Below are positions 1 to 5,720 of a DNA stretch of 13,553 nucleotides, piece by piece. Source of the DNA: Mesolinea sp964536465 (GTDB lineage: Bacteria > Chloroflexota > Anaerolineae > Anaerolineales > Anaerolineaceae); NCBI GenBank assembly GCA_964536465.1, contig CAZHXQ010000048.1, positions 1 to 13,553 of the forward strand, read 5' to 3'. Each line of letters opens with the position of its first letter. The stretch's first letter is position 1. The notes under the pieces are model-generated. The model made no database searches, was not told where the DNA came from, and saw only the letters and a program-made list of their open reading frames with translations. The translations under genes and the position numbers were made by a program.

Positions 1-47
1 AATAGGACATTTCTATTTAGCCAGCATTAGGACATTTCTATTTAGCC
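1..47. repeat. Tandem direct repeat, 25-bp period, at window edge
   Basis: TAGGACATTTCTATTTAGCC occurs at 3-22 and again, identically, at 28-47, separated by 5 nt. A TTGACA follows at 48-53. Repeats of this style next to an outward TTGACA resemble the subterminal transposase-binding repeats of insertion sequences (an IS481-like end is my guess). No transposase is visible because the window starts here. Direct repetition is seen; the IS origin is inference. Confidence 0.5.
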
Positions 48-95
48 TTGACACAAGTATTTACAGCCTGGTTTTAAATACGCATAACCTCTGAC

Positions 96-125
96 TTGAA
101 ACGGTGTCTGCTGCTACGATAAAAT
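96..125 (+). promoter_or_regulatory. Sigma70-type promoter of the VOC gene
   Basis: A -35 TTGAAA (96-101) and a -10 TAAAAT (120-125) are separated by 18 nt, each matching consensus at 5 of 6 positions. Predicted transcription starts near 132, giving a leader of about 24 nt that carries the AAAAGGAG ribosome site (143-150) before the ATG at 156. A second possible promoter, TTGACA (48-53) with TTTAAA (73-78), comes off the repeat at the left edge but has a 19-nt spacer. Confidence 0.55.
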
Positions 126-155
126 TTGCGTCTCTATTTGACAAAAGGAGCTTAG

Positions 156-584
156 ATGAGCGAAAGATTAGATGTCTCCATGCATTTTAATGGCAAGGCG
201 GAGGACGCTGCCCGCTTCTACGGGAGCGTATTTGGCAAGCAAGCCTCCATCATGAAGTTCAAGGATTTTCCCACCTTTGATCAGATGGAAAATGTTGAAC
301 CGGAGTATGTCGGGCACGCTGAAATCGTATTCGACAATGCCAACCTGATGTTTACTGATTCTACCTATCCGCAGATCACTCAGGGGAACAATATCACCCT
401 CAGCTGGTGGACTGACGACGAAAGCAGATTCGATCAAGTCTGGGACGCTTTTGTTGGAGGCGGAAGCACTGTCAGCCAGAAGCCCAAAAGCACCTTCTTT
501 TCAAAACTGCAGGGCAGCCTGACAGATCCCTTTGGCACTTCCTGGATGCTTCTTTATAACCCATCCACACAAACTGAGGGATGA
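156..584 (+). CDS. VOC superfamily protein, PhnB/3-demethylubiquinone methyltransferase-like
   Basis: This is a 142-residue protein of the vicinal-oxygen-chelate (glyoxalase/bleomycin-resistance) fold, PhnB-like subgroup. The N-terminus (SMHFNGKAEDAARFYGSVF, residues 8-26) is the typical first beta-alpha unit, where the helix carries the AARFY signature. The C-terminal LTDPFGTSWMLL (residues 122-133) is the usual closing segment. The length is normal for a single-chain two-module VOC protein that dimerises. Subgroup members are cytoplasmic and often of unknown substrate, and the methyltransferase label on the family is historical, so I assign no reaction. The start is fixed by AAAAGGAG five bases upstream. 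It stands alone, convergent with galE, behind its own promoter. Confidence 0.85.
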   Translation: MSERLDVSMHFNGKAEDAARFYGSVFGKQASIMKFKDFPTFDQMENVEPEYVGHAEIVFDNANLMFTDSTYPQITQGNNITLSWWTDDESRFDQVWDAFVGGGSTVSQKPKSTFFSKLQGSLTDPFGTSWMLLYNPSTQTEG

Positions 585-610
585 GCCTGTACTTGTTTCT
601 CTACAAGCGA

Positions 611-641
611 CCAGGCAAGCCTTTTTAAGTTGCTTGCCTGG
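611..641. terminator. Hairpin between convergent VOC gene and galE
   Basis: CCAGGCAAGC (611-620) pairs perfectly with GCTTGCCTGG (632-641) around an 11-nt loop. It lies between two convergent genes, where a bidirectional terminator is expected. No T-tract follows on either strand, so intrinsic termination is uncertain. Confidence 0.5.
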
Positions 642-687
642 CTTAAGGGTCGATAAAACCGACTGCGCTTCACGACACAACCGACTG

Positions 688-1698
688 TCAATAATGGATG
701 ATGGTCTCGCGTACTTCTCCCCACTTCAGGGCGTCGGCGATGCCTTCTTCGATGCTCTTTTCCGCCTGCCAGCCCAATAGTCGTTTGGCTTTGTTGGCAT
801 TGGCATAAGCCCCGGCGATATCCCCGGGTCTGGGCGGCTGAATCGAGACAGGCAGCTGCTTGCCGACTACATTCTCGAAAGCGACCAGGAATTCCTTGAC
901 CGTGACACCATTACCGGTGCCGAGGTTGATGACCGCGTACTCGCTCTGCTCTTCAGCCCCTTCGGTAATGGCTTGATCAAAATTTTCCAATGCCTTCAGG
1001 TGTGCCAGCGCCAGGTCCCACACGTGTAAGTAATCGCGAATGCCCGAGCCATCGCGGGTTGGCCAGTCTATGCCGGTAAGATTGAAGACCGGTTCCCTTC
1101 CCTGCGAAACTTCCACCAACTTGCCGATCAGGTGGCTGGGATGCTGGATATGCAGCCCGGTGCGCATCTGGGGGTCAGAACCAATCGGGTTGAAATAGCG
1201 CAGCGCGATCGCTTGCATGCCATAAGCAAGGCAATAATCTTTCAAGACCATTTCCATCATAAATTTGGTGCGTGCATAGGGGCTTAAAGGTCGTAAAGGG
1301 GATTCCTCAGTGACCATAAAGCCGGGGACGACATCATAAATAGCCGCTGAAGAACTGAAAACCACCCGGGGATAACCCAAATCTGCCAGAGTTTTGAAGA
1401 ACTCCAGCGACTTGACCACGTTTTCGCGGTAATATTCGTAAGGGCGCGAGACCGATTCCGGCACCACAATCAGGGCAGCGCAATGGATGGTGCCCTGGAT
1501 GTCAGGATGATCTGAAAATATTCTCCGGACCATTGCGCGGTCCGCGATATCGGCTTCGTAAAAAATCCGGTCTCTGGTAAATTCCCTCCTGCCTGTCACC
1601 AGCGAGTCGAGAATGATCGGTGTGTGCCCATGATCGACAAAAACCGAAGCGATTGTACTGCCGATATATCCTGCCCCACCCGTGATCAGAACTTTCAT
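688..1698 (-). CDS. galE: UDP-glucose 4-epimerase (GalE-type SDR)
   Basis: This 336-residue extended short-chain dehydrogenase/reductase interconverts UDP-glucose and UDP-galactose through a transient 4-keto intermediate on tightly bound NAD, in the cytoplasm. The Rossmann motif GGAGYIG is at residues 7-13. The catalytic triad is visible as a serine in FSSSA (114-118) plus Y141 and K145 of YARTK. Length and C-terminal segment (RPGDIAGAYAN, 290-300) are normal for GalE. By alignment with what I recall of E. coli Tyr299 and human Cys307, the hexose-binding gatekeeper is Ala297. A small residue there generally permits UDP-GlcNAc/GalNAc as well, so the enzyme may have dual specificity. The ATG overlaps the stop of the upstream transporter gene (ATGA), implying translational coupling. 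There is no strong ribosome site of its own. Confidence 0.9.
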   Translation of the reverse strand: MKVLITGGAGYIGSTIASVFVDHGHTPIILDSLVTGRREFTRDRIFYEADIADRAMVRRIFSDHPDIQGTIHCAALIVVPESVSRPYEYYRENVVKSLEFFKTLADLGYPRVVFSSSAAIYDVVPGFMVTEESPLRPLSPYARTKFMMEMVLKDYCLAYGMQAIALRYFNPIGSDPQMRTGLHIQHPSHLIGKLVEVSQGREPVFNLTGIDWPTRDGSGIRDYLHVWDLALAHLKALENFDQAITEGAEEQSEYAVINLGTGNGVTVKEFLVAFENVVGKQLPVSIQPPRPGDIAGAYANANKAKRLLGWQAEKSIEEGIADALKWGEVRETIIHY

Positions 1699-3044
1699 AG
1701 GACCTCTGTAGTTTCTTGTTGATTGTACTCCATCGGGTTGCTGGCAGTCACTTCTCTCACGCTTAGCAGGATCAAAAGGCCAATGATCAGGAAGGCGAGA
1801 ATCGAGCCAATTCCCCAGTATTGGCCGGCTTGCTCAGCTGCCAGGTCTGCCATGCCGCGGTTGACATAGTAATTGTAGGCGTTATAAGAAATCGCTCCAA
1901 ACACGAAGGGACCCACGAACGTGGATGTACGCCCAGCGACGCTGAGAAACCCGTAAAACTCGGTTGTTTTGCTCTCTGGCGCCAGCTGGCTGACCATTGT
2001 GCGGCTGACTGCCTGAGCGCCGGAAAGCGAAAACCCGGCAAAAGCTCCCACAATAAAGAAACCAATCATGTCATTTACCAGATAAAGCCCTACCAAAGCA
2101 GCGATCAGGATCAGCAACGAAATAATGATGGCGCGTTTGCTGCTCTTTTGGTCAGATATTTTGCCGAAAAAGAGCGCGCCCAGTGCGCCAGTGATGTGGA
2201 TGATGATCACAAAAATGATCAGTTGCACCTGATTGAGACCAAATAGGGTGCCCCCAATGATTGCGGCAAAATCCATCAGCATCATGATGCCGTCGTTATA
2301 AATCAAAAAAGCGACCATATAGCGCAAAAATTCCTTGTACCTGCGAATTTCTTTAAATGTGGTGGCCAGATGTTTAAAGGAAACCGACAACAGGGTTTCG
2401 CCTTCAGGGATGGGCAGTACCGGGGAAAGCTCCTTAACCTTGAAAAAAGTTGGCAGGGAAGAGAGCGCAAATATCGCCGCTGTGAGCAAGAAAGTGTAGG
2501 GAATAAAGGCGTCCCCGATCAGCTGCATCGGAACGACAGCAATCAACAGGGTGGCGATACCACCCAACATGCCAATCGCCCAGCCCTTGCCAGAGATGTA
2601 GCCAATGGTTTCAGCGGTAGAGACATCTACCAGCAATGCGTCATAAAAAACCTGCGCTCCCCGATAACCAATTTCAGCCATGATGAAGAAAACCATTGCC
2701 ATAACAACGTCACCCGGTCCCACGAAGAAAAGCAGAGCGGTGAAGACCACTGAGAGTGCCGTAAAGAACACAAGAAATAGTTTCTTCGAACGCGATGAGT
2801 CTGCGATTGCACCAAGTATAGGCGAGATCAAGGCGACAGCAATGGCAGCGATGCCCACCGACCAGCCCCAAAGTCTTGTGCCCTCCGCCCCGCCCACAAC
2901 TACATTCTTGAAGTAAGCAGAAAAAACCGCCAGAAGAATGACAGCGGCATAAGCTGAATTGCCAAAATCGTAGAGATACCAGGCGTGTCTGGCCTGACGG
3001 GCAGGTCTGGTGTTCTCGAGTAAATCTCTGGGTGTTATGTTCAT
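1695..3044 (-). CDS. MFS transporter, UMF1 (Atg22-like) family
   Basis: This polytopic inner-membrane protein of 449 residues is a Major Facilitator of the UMF1/Atg22-related family. The N-terminal HAWYLYDFGNSAYA just before the first membrane span is the family hallmark. About 12 hydrophobic spans follow, and a central soluble loop (FFKVKELSPVLPIPEGET) joins the two six-helix halves. The conserved block containing EFYGF and GRTSTFVGP near the third quarter of the chain is also typical. Substrates of bacterial members are mostly unknown. I chose the ATG at 3044; the frame also opens with TTG at 3065, seven codons earlier, but neither has a clear Shine-Dalgarno. It is the first gene of a two-gene unit with galE (4-nt overlap), which hints at a sugar-related substrate. 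That link is inference from context only. Confidence 0.85.
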   Translation of the reverse strand: MNITPRDLLENTRPARQARHAWYLYDFGNSAYAAVILLAVFSAYFKNVVVGGAEGTRLWGWSVGIAAIAVALISPILGAIADSSRSKKLFLVFFTALSVVFTALLFFVGPGDVVMAMVFFIMAEIGYRGAQVFYDALLVDVSTAETIGYISGKGWAIGMLGGIATLLIAVVPMQLIGDAFIPYTFLLTAAIFALSSLPTFFKVKELSPVLPIPEGETLLSVSFKHLATTFKEIRRYKEFLRYMVAFLIYNDGIMMLMDFAAIIGGTLFGLNQVQLIIFVIIIHITGALGALFFGKISDQKSSKRAIIISLLILIAALVGLYLVNDMIGFFIVGAFAGFSLSGAQAVSRTMVSQLAPESKTTEFYGFLSVAGRTSTFVGPFVFGAISYNAYNYYVNRGMADLAAEQAGQYWGIGSILAFLIIGLLILLSVREVTASNPMEYNQQETTEVL

Positions 3045-3091
3045 GATGGTGTCCGTTCTGAGCAAAGTAATCTAGTGCATTATGGTTGCTT

Positions 3092-3118
3092 ATTGTATCA
3101 AATATAACCCGATACAAT
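3092..3118 (-). promoter_or_regulatory. Dyad overlapping the predicted promoter of the transporter-galE unit
   Basis: ATTGTATC (3092-3099) and GATACAAT (3111-3118) form a perfect 8-bp inverted repeat with an 11-nt spacer. On the minus strand the proximal arm contains TACAAT (complement of 3092-3097), a 5/6 match to a -10 box. This places transcription start near 3085, about 40 nt before the ATG at 3044. No good -35 is visible. The dyad is therefore a plausible operator for a dimeric regulator occluding the -10. Confidence 0.4.
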
Positions 3119-3261
3119 CAGAATGGATGTGGAGCAGCAGGCTCGTTCAAGGGACCCCGCATTTAAAAAAATATTTGATCGTGTTGGTTGCTCTGGATTT
3201 TGCGCTGAAGTAACATGAGAGGGATCTGACAAGCTTCACCCGCACATTCCCCTCCAACTCT

Positions 3262-3600
3262 TTATGCACGCTCAAGATTAAATCGAATCAGGTCTTCCAC
3301 CAATCTCTGGTCCAGCGGTTCCAAATAGGGTATCTGGATTGTGCCTTTCCTGGTTTTATATTCTCGCAGCCTTTTCTCAAAATGAACCAGCGCGTCCGTG
3401 CCCGGGTACAACCCCAGGTGTCCTTTTTGGGCAGCAAAATGCAAAACCGTTTTCCCATCCTTCTTCAAAGTGGGAATGCCATAACTGATGGTCTGCTCAA
3501 TTCCGGGATCAATCCCCAGAGCGATTTCGCGGACTTTAAGCAGGAAGATTTGAGACAATTCAGGGCTCTCCTTGATATATCGATCGATTGGGTTCTCCAT
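3262..3600 (-). CDS. DUF1801 / YdhG-like protein
   Basis: This 112-residue soluble protein matches the DUF1801 family (YdhG-like; some members are annotated as iron chaperones). The pattern is characteristic: an N-terminal helix (IDRYIKESPELSQIFLLKVREI, about 5-26), then IEQTISYGIPTLKKDGKTVLHFAAQKGHLGLYP (about 34-66), which are the family's core strands. A short C-terminal helix (DQRLVEDLIRFNLERA) follows. Length is typical. The start is well supported by GGAGG (complement of 3605-3609), four bases upstream of the ATG. It is monocistronic: a dyad region separates it from the transporter gene downstream, and the next gene upstream is divergent. The iron-related role is only a family-level suggestion. 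Confidence 0.8.
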   Translation of the reverse strand: MENPIDRYIKESPELSQIFLLKVREIALGIDPGIEQTISYGIPTLKKDGKTVLHFAAQKGHLGLYPGTDALVHFEKRLREYKTRKGTIQIPYLEPLDQRLVEDLIRFNLERA

Positions 3601-3604
3601 TTTG

Positions 3605-3639
3605 CCTCCAATTCTACGAACTGCTCTGAATATAACATC
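3605..3639 (-). promoter_or_regulatory. Ribosome site and possible -10 of the DUF1801 gene
   Basis: On the minus strand GGAGG (complement of 3605-3609) is a strong Shine-Dalgarno. Further upstream a TATATT/TTATAT stretch (within the complement of 3630-3637) could be the -10. The expected -35 position lies in the A/T-rich stretch around 3655-3666 and matches consensus poorly. Confidence 0.35.
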
Positions 3640-3688
3640 CGGCCTGCTGTGATTAAAAATATTTTTATAGCCTTTTTTATGATCAGCG

Positions 3689-3716
3689 TTTCACGCTTCC
3701 GATTCCCTGCTATAAT
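3689..3716 (+). promoter_or_regulatory. Promoter of the stalk-protein gene, predicted leaderless
   Basis: A perfect -10 TATAAT lies at 3711-3716; the -35 candidate TTTCAC (3689-3694, 16-nt spacer) is weak. Transcription is expected to begin around 3723-3725, which is at the GTG start codon itself (3725). The TAA inside the -10 box (3713-3715) is in frame with the gene, so translation cannot start further upstream. Confidence 0.5.
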
Positions 3717-3724
3717 GCAAAAAA

Positions 3725-4591
3725 GTGAACCTCGATATTCGCTCTACTGTTTTTGTCATCGCGATCCTGGCAGCAATTGGTGCTGTCATTCTGATTTTGC
3801 GCGCCCGGCACGCCATCCGCAGCGGCAAAAATATACCCTTCTTCTACAAAAAACGTCAGCAGTATGAAACCGGCATTCGTCTGATTTTTTTGGCGCTACT
3901 GCTTGGTCTTTTAGCCTATGCCTCGCTCCGCTGGGGTGAAGGGCTGGTCTACCAATATTTCCCGCCCACCCTGACACCCTCACTCACCCCCACCATCACC
4001 TTGACGCCCACCATCACTCTCACCCCCACGCTGACGCTCACCCCCACCATCACCAACACGCCATCCGTTACAAACACGCCCTCTTTGCCAGATGAGGTCA
4101 TCGACCAATTTGAAGCTATCGGAACCCCGCAGGACGATTATCTATTCAGTACCATCAAATTCTCCACCCAAATTGATGACGACCTTCAACCAATCGACAT
4201 CGCTAACGAGTTTGAAAACCCTCTGAAGGTCATCTTTGGCAGTTATAGTTACAACCTGATGACCAACGGCATTCAATGGACTGAGGTCTGGGTAAGAGAC
4301 GGTCAAATTATCCAGTACAACGTGGGCACCTGGCAGGGTCAAAGTGGAGGATACGGTGTGAGCAGGCTGGAACTGCCAGCCGAAGAGTGGCTGCCTGGGC
4401 AGTATCAATTACAGTTCTTTATTGGCACCGATTGGATTATGAGCGGGTATTTCCGTGTCCTGGGTAACCCGCCTACTGCCACACCAACGATCACACCTAC
4501 GCCGACGCTGACGCCCAGCCTCACGCCCACCCCCACCAACACGCCCCTGGCGACTGTTACACCCAGGCCAAGCGACACTCCTCAACGCTAA
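3725..4591 (+). CDS. Membrane-anchored protein with Thr/Pro stalks and a folded extracellular domain
   Basis: This 288-residue protein of unknown function has a clear layout. TM1 is about residues 8-25, followed by a basic loop (RARHAIRSGK...KKRQQYETGIR, 26-52) and TM2 at about 52-68. A Thr/Pro-rich tract (80-119) precedes a folded domain (about 120-246) with alternating strands and several Trp/Tyr. A second Thr/Pro tract (249-288) runs to the C-terminus. By the positive-inside rule the loop is cytoplasmic and everything after TM2 is outside. The Thr/Pro tracts would act as extended, possibly glycosylated, stalks. The folded domain looks all-beta, but I do not recognise the family. The start must be the GTG at 3725: an in-frame TAA lies four codons upstream, and TM1 follows almost at once. 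It is tail-to-tail with psuG, only 10 nt apart. Confidence 0.7.
   Translation: MNLDIRSTVFVIAILAAIGAVILILRARHAIRSGKNIPFFYKKRQQYETGIRLIFLALLLGLLAYASLRWGEGLVYQYFPPTLTPSLTPTITLTPTITLTPTLTLTPTITNTPSVTNTPSLPDEVIDQFEAIGTPQDDYLFSTIKFSTQIDDDLQPIDIANEFENPLKVIFGSYSYNLMTNGIQWTEVWVRDGQIIQYNVGTWQGQSGGYGVSRLELPAEEWLPGQYQLQFFIGTDWIMSGYFRVLGNPPTATPTITPTPTLTPSLTPTPTNTPLATVTPRPSDTPQR
3962..4081 (+). repeat. Low-complexity Thr/Pro-coding tract 1
   Basis: C-rich DNA encodes a degenerate hexapeptide-like T-P-T-x-T-x pattern (protein residues 80-119). CTCACCCCCACCATCACC is repeated exactly at 3983-4000 and 4037-4054, 54 bp (18 codons) apart and in frame, pointing to expansion by slippage or unequal recombination. 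Confidence 0.75.
4472..4588 (+). repeat. Low-complexity Thr/Pro-coding tract 2
   Basis: The C-terminal 39 residues (250-288) are mostly Thr and Pro with Ser, Leu, Ile, Asn and Ala (for example TPTITPTPTLTPSLTPTPTN). The codons are C-rich as in the first tract. No LPXTG-like sorting motif or hydrophobic tail follows, so this end appears free. Confidence 0.7.
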
Positions 4592-4601
4592 TTAGGAGAG
4601 T

Positions 4602-5552
4602 TTAGATGAAGCGCGTTTCCGGGAACCCAGCCGCGAGAGAAGCGGCTACTTGCGCTGCCACCCTGGCGTTATTTTTTAGCAAGGCAATGTTGGTTTGCTT
4701 GCTGGAACCTGCGCTGAGACTGCTGATCCGTTCCAGCAGATAAGGGGTGACAGCGTTGCCCCGGATGCCCTGTTCTTCAGCCTGGGTTAATGCATCTTCA
4801 ATCCACCTTTCAACCACATTGCGGTCGATGGCCACATCCTCTGGCGGCGGCACAACCAGCAAAATCCCACTCTCAAGTCCCAACTGCCAATGTTCTTTAG
4901 CAACTTGCGCGGCTTCTTCAGGCGACTCGACCCGGGCGTTCAGGCGAATACCGCTCGAGGTGGAATAAAAGGCTGGCAGCTCTTCGGTTTGATAACCAAT
5001 AACAGGCACCCCCTGGGTTTCCAGGTATTCCATGGTGGCCGGCAGGTCTAAAATCGCCTTAGCGCCGGCACAAACCACCATCACCGGGCAGCGCCCCAGT
5101 TGGATCAAATCTGCAGAGACGTCCATCGGATTACCGCGGTGCACCCCCCCAATCCCACCGGTGGCGAAGACCTGAAGGCCTTGTTTTTCTGCCACAAACA
5201 TGGTCGCAGCGACGGTAGTTCCACCGATTTCGCCTTTTGCCAGGGCAACTCCAAAATCACGCAGGCTGATTTTCCGGGGGCTCTCCGCCTTTGCCAGACG
5301 CTCTAATTCAATCTCGCTCAAGCCCACCCTGACCTTGCCATCCAAAACAGCAATTGTGGCAGGGACGGCTCCCCCTTCACGTACAACCGCTTCCATCGCC
5401 CTGGCAAGTTCCAGGTTCTCGGGTTTGGGCAAGCCATGGGTGATCACGGTCGATTCCAGCGCGACAATGGGCTGACCATAACGTTTGGCTCTCGCGACTT
5501 CGTGACTGAGTTGGTAGGGGGTGGGTTTGGGGGAAGGTTGCGTCGTTATCAT
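4602..5552 (-). CDS. psuG: Pseudouridine-5'-phosphate glycosidase
   Basis: This 316-residue cytoplasmic enzyme of the PsuG (YeiN/IndA) family cleaves the C-C glycosidic bond of pseudouridine 5'-phosphate to uracil and ribose 5-phosphate, reversibly. Signature segments run the whole length: VALESTVITHGLPKPEN (30-46), KISLRDFGVALAKGEIGGTTVAATM (94-118), FATGGIGGVHRG (129-140), DVSADL (144-149), VVCAGAKAILDLPATMEYLET (159-179) and the C-terminal TNIALLKNNARVAA. By analogy with E. coli PsuG, E33, K94, an Asp in 144-148 (metal) and K165 (Schiff-base lysine) are the catalytic residues. Length fits the family (about 305-315). No pseudouridine kinase (PsuK) lies next to it. The ATG has no Shine-Dalgarno and sits 6 nt after a -10-like box. 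Confidence 0.93.
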   Translation of the reverse strand: MITTQPSPKPTPYQLSHEVARAKRYGQPIVALESTVITHGLPKPENLELARAMEAVVREGGAVPATIAVLDGKVRVGLSEIELERLAKAESPRKISLRDFGVALAKGEIGGTTVAATMFVAEKQGLQVFATGGIGGVHRGNPMDVSADLIQLGRCPVMVVCAGAKAILDLPATMEYLETQGVPVIGYQTEELPAFYSTSSGIRLNARVESPEEAAQVAKEHWQLGLESGILLVVPPPEDVAIDRNVVERWIEDALTQAEEQGIRGNAVTPYLLERISSLSAGSSKQTNIALLKNNARVAAQVAASLAAGFPETRFI

Positions 5553-5558
5553 GCACCA

Positions 5559-5588
5559 ATTTTACAATGTAAGACCTGCTTTTTACAA
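5559..5588 (-). promoter_or_regulatory. Promoter of psuG, predicted leaderless
   Basis: On the minus strand TTGTAA (complement of 5583-5588) and TAAAAT (complement of 5559-5564) are spaced 18 nt apart as -35 and -10. Only six bases (TGGTGC) separate the -10 from the psuG ATG, so transcription should start at or beside the initiation codon. A TAA inside the -10 box is in frame, excluding an upstream start. Confidence 0.5.
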
Positions 5589-5624
5589 TCCATTTCCCCC
5601 TACAAAAAAGGAGGGGGCTTGTAA
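5583..5624. promoter_or_regulatory. Nested inverted repeat overlapping the psuG -35
   Basis: TTACAA (5583-5588) mirrors TTGTAA (5619-5624). Inside it CCCCCT (5596-5601) mirrors AGGGGG (5612-5617). The outer left arm coincides with the predicted psuG -35. It could be an operator or a weak hairpin; no T-tract suggests termination. Confidence 0.35.
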
Positions 5625-5650
5625 TTCATTTTTTACACAGGTCTTCCGAT

Positions 5651-5676
5651 GAAATTAACTCGTTCGAGTTAATTTC
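5651..5676. promoter_or_regulatory. Long perfect palindrome upstream of recJ
   Basis: GAAATTAACTCG (5651-5662) and CGAGTTAATTTC (5665-5676) are exact reverse complements separated by only TT. The element lies between the divergent psuG and recJ genes, upstream of the recJ -10 candidate TACAAT (5699-5704). There is no transcript end here for it to terminate, so a protein-binding site or a dispersed palindromic repeat is more likely. Confidence 0.5.
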
Positions 5677-5698
5677 TAACGAATATAAATAGTTTGGG

Positions 5699-5717
5699 TA
5701 CAATTGAACAAAAAGGA
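5699..5717 (+). promoter_or_regulatory. recJ -10 and ribosome binding site
   Basis: TACAAT (5699-5704) is a 5/6 match to the -10 consensus, with no recognisable -35. AAAAGGA (5711-5717) precedes the ATG at 5721, so the leader would be only about 10 nt. This ribosome site decides the start in favour of ATG 5721 over an in-frame TTG at 5694. Confidence 0.4.
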
Positions 5718-5720
5718 CCT

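Noticed and set aside
532..780. 82-codon plus-strand frame bridging the VOC gene end and the galE end
   Set aside because: It overlaps both real genes and the hairpin between them, has no ribosome site and shows no family resemblance.
1821..2753. Plus-strand open frames of 141 and 127 codons opposite the transporter gene
   Set aside because: They lie wholly inside the UMF1 coding region in reverse. Their translations are rich in Gln, Asn, Arg and His with no recognisable motif or ribosome site.
3649..3670. AAAAATATTTTT palindrome as an intrinsic terminator
   Set aside because: It lies between divergent gene starts, has no G/C in the stem and is better explained as A/T-rich promoter DNA.
3962..4588. 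Repeated C-rich units that could suggest a CRISPR or tandem non-coding array
   Set aside because: The units are degenerate, in frame and encode Thr/Pro stalks; there are no uniform spacers.
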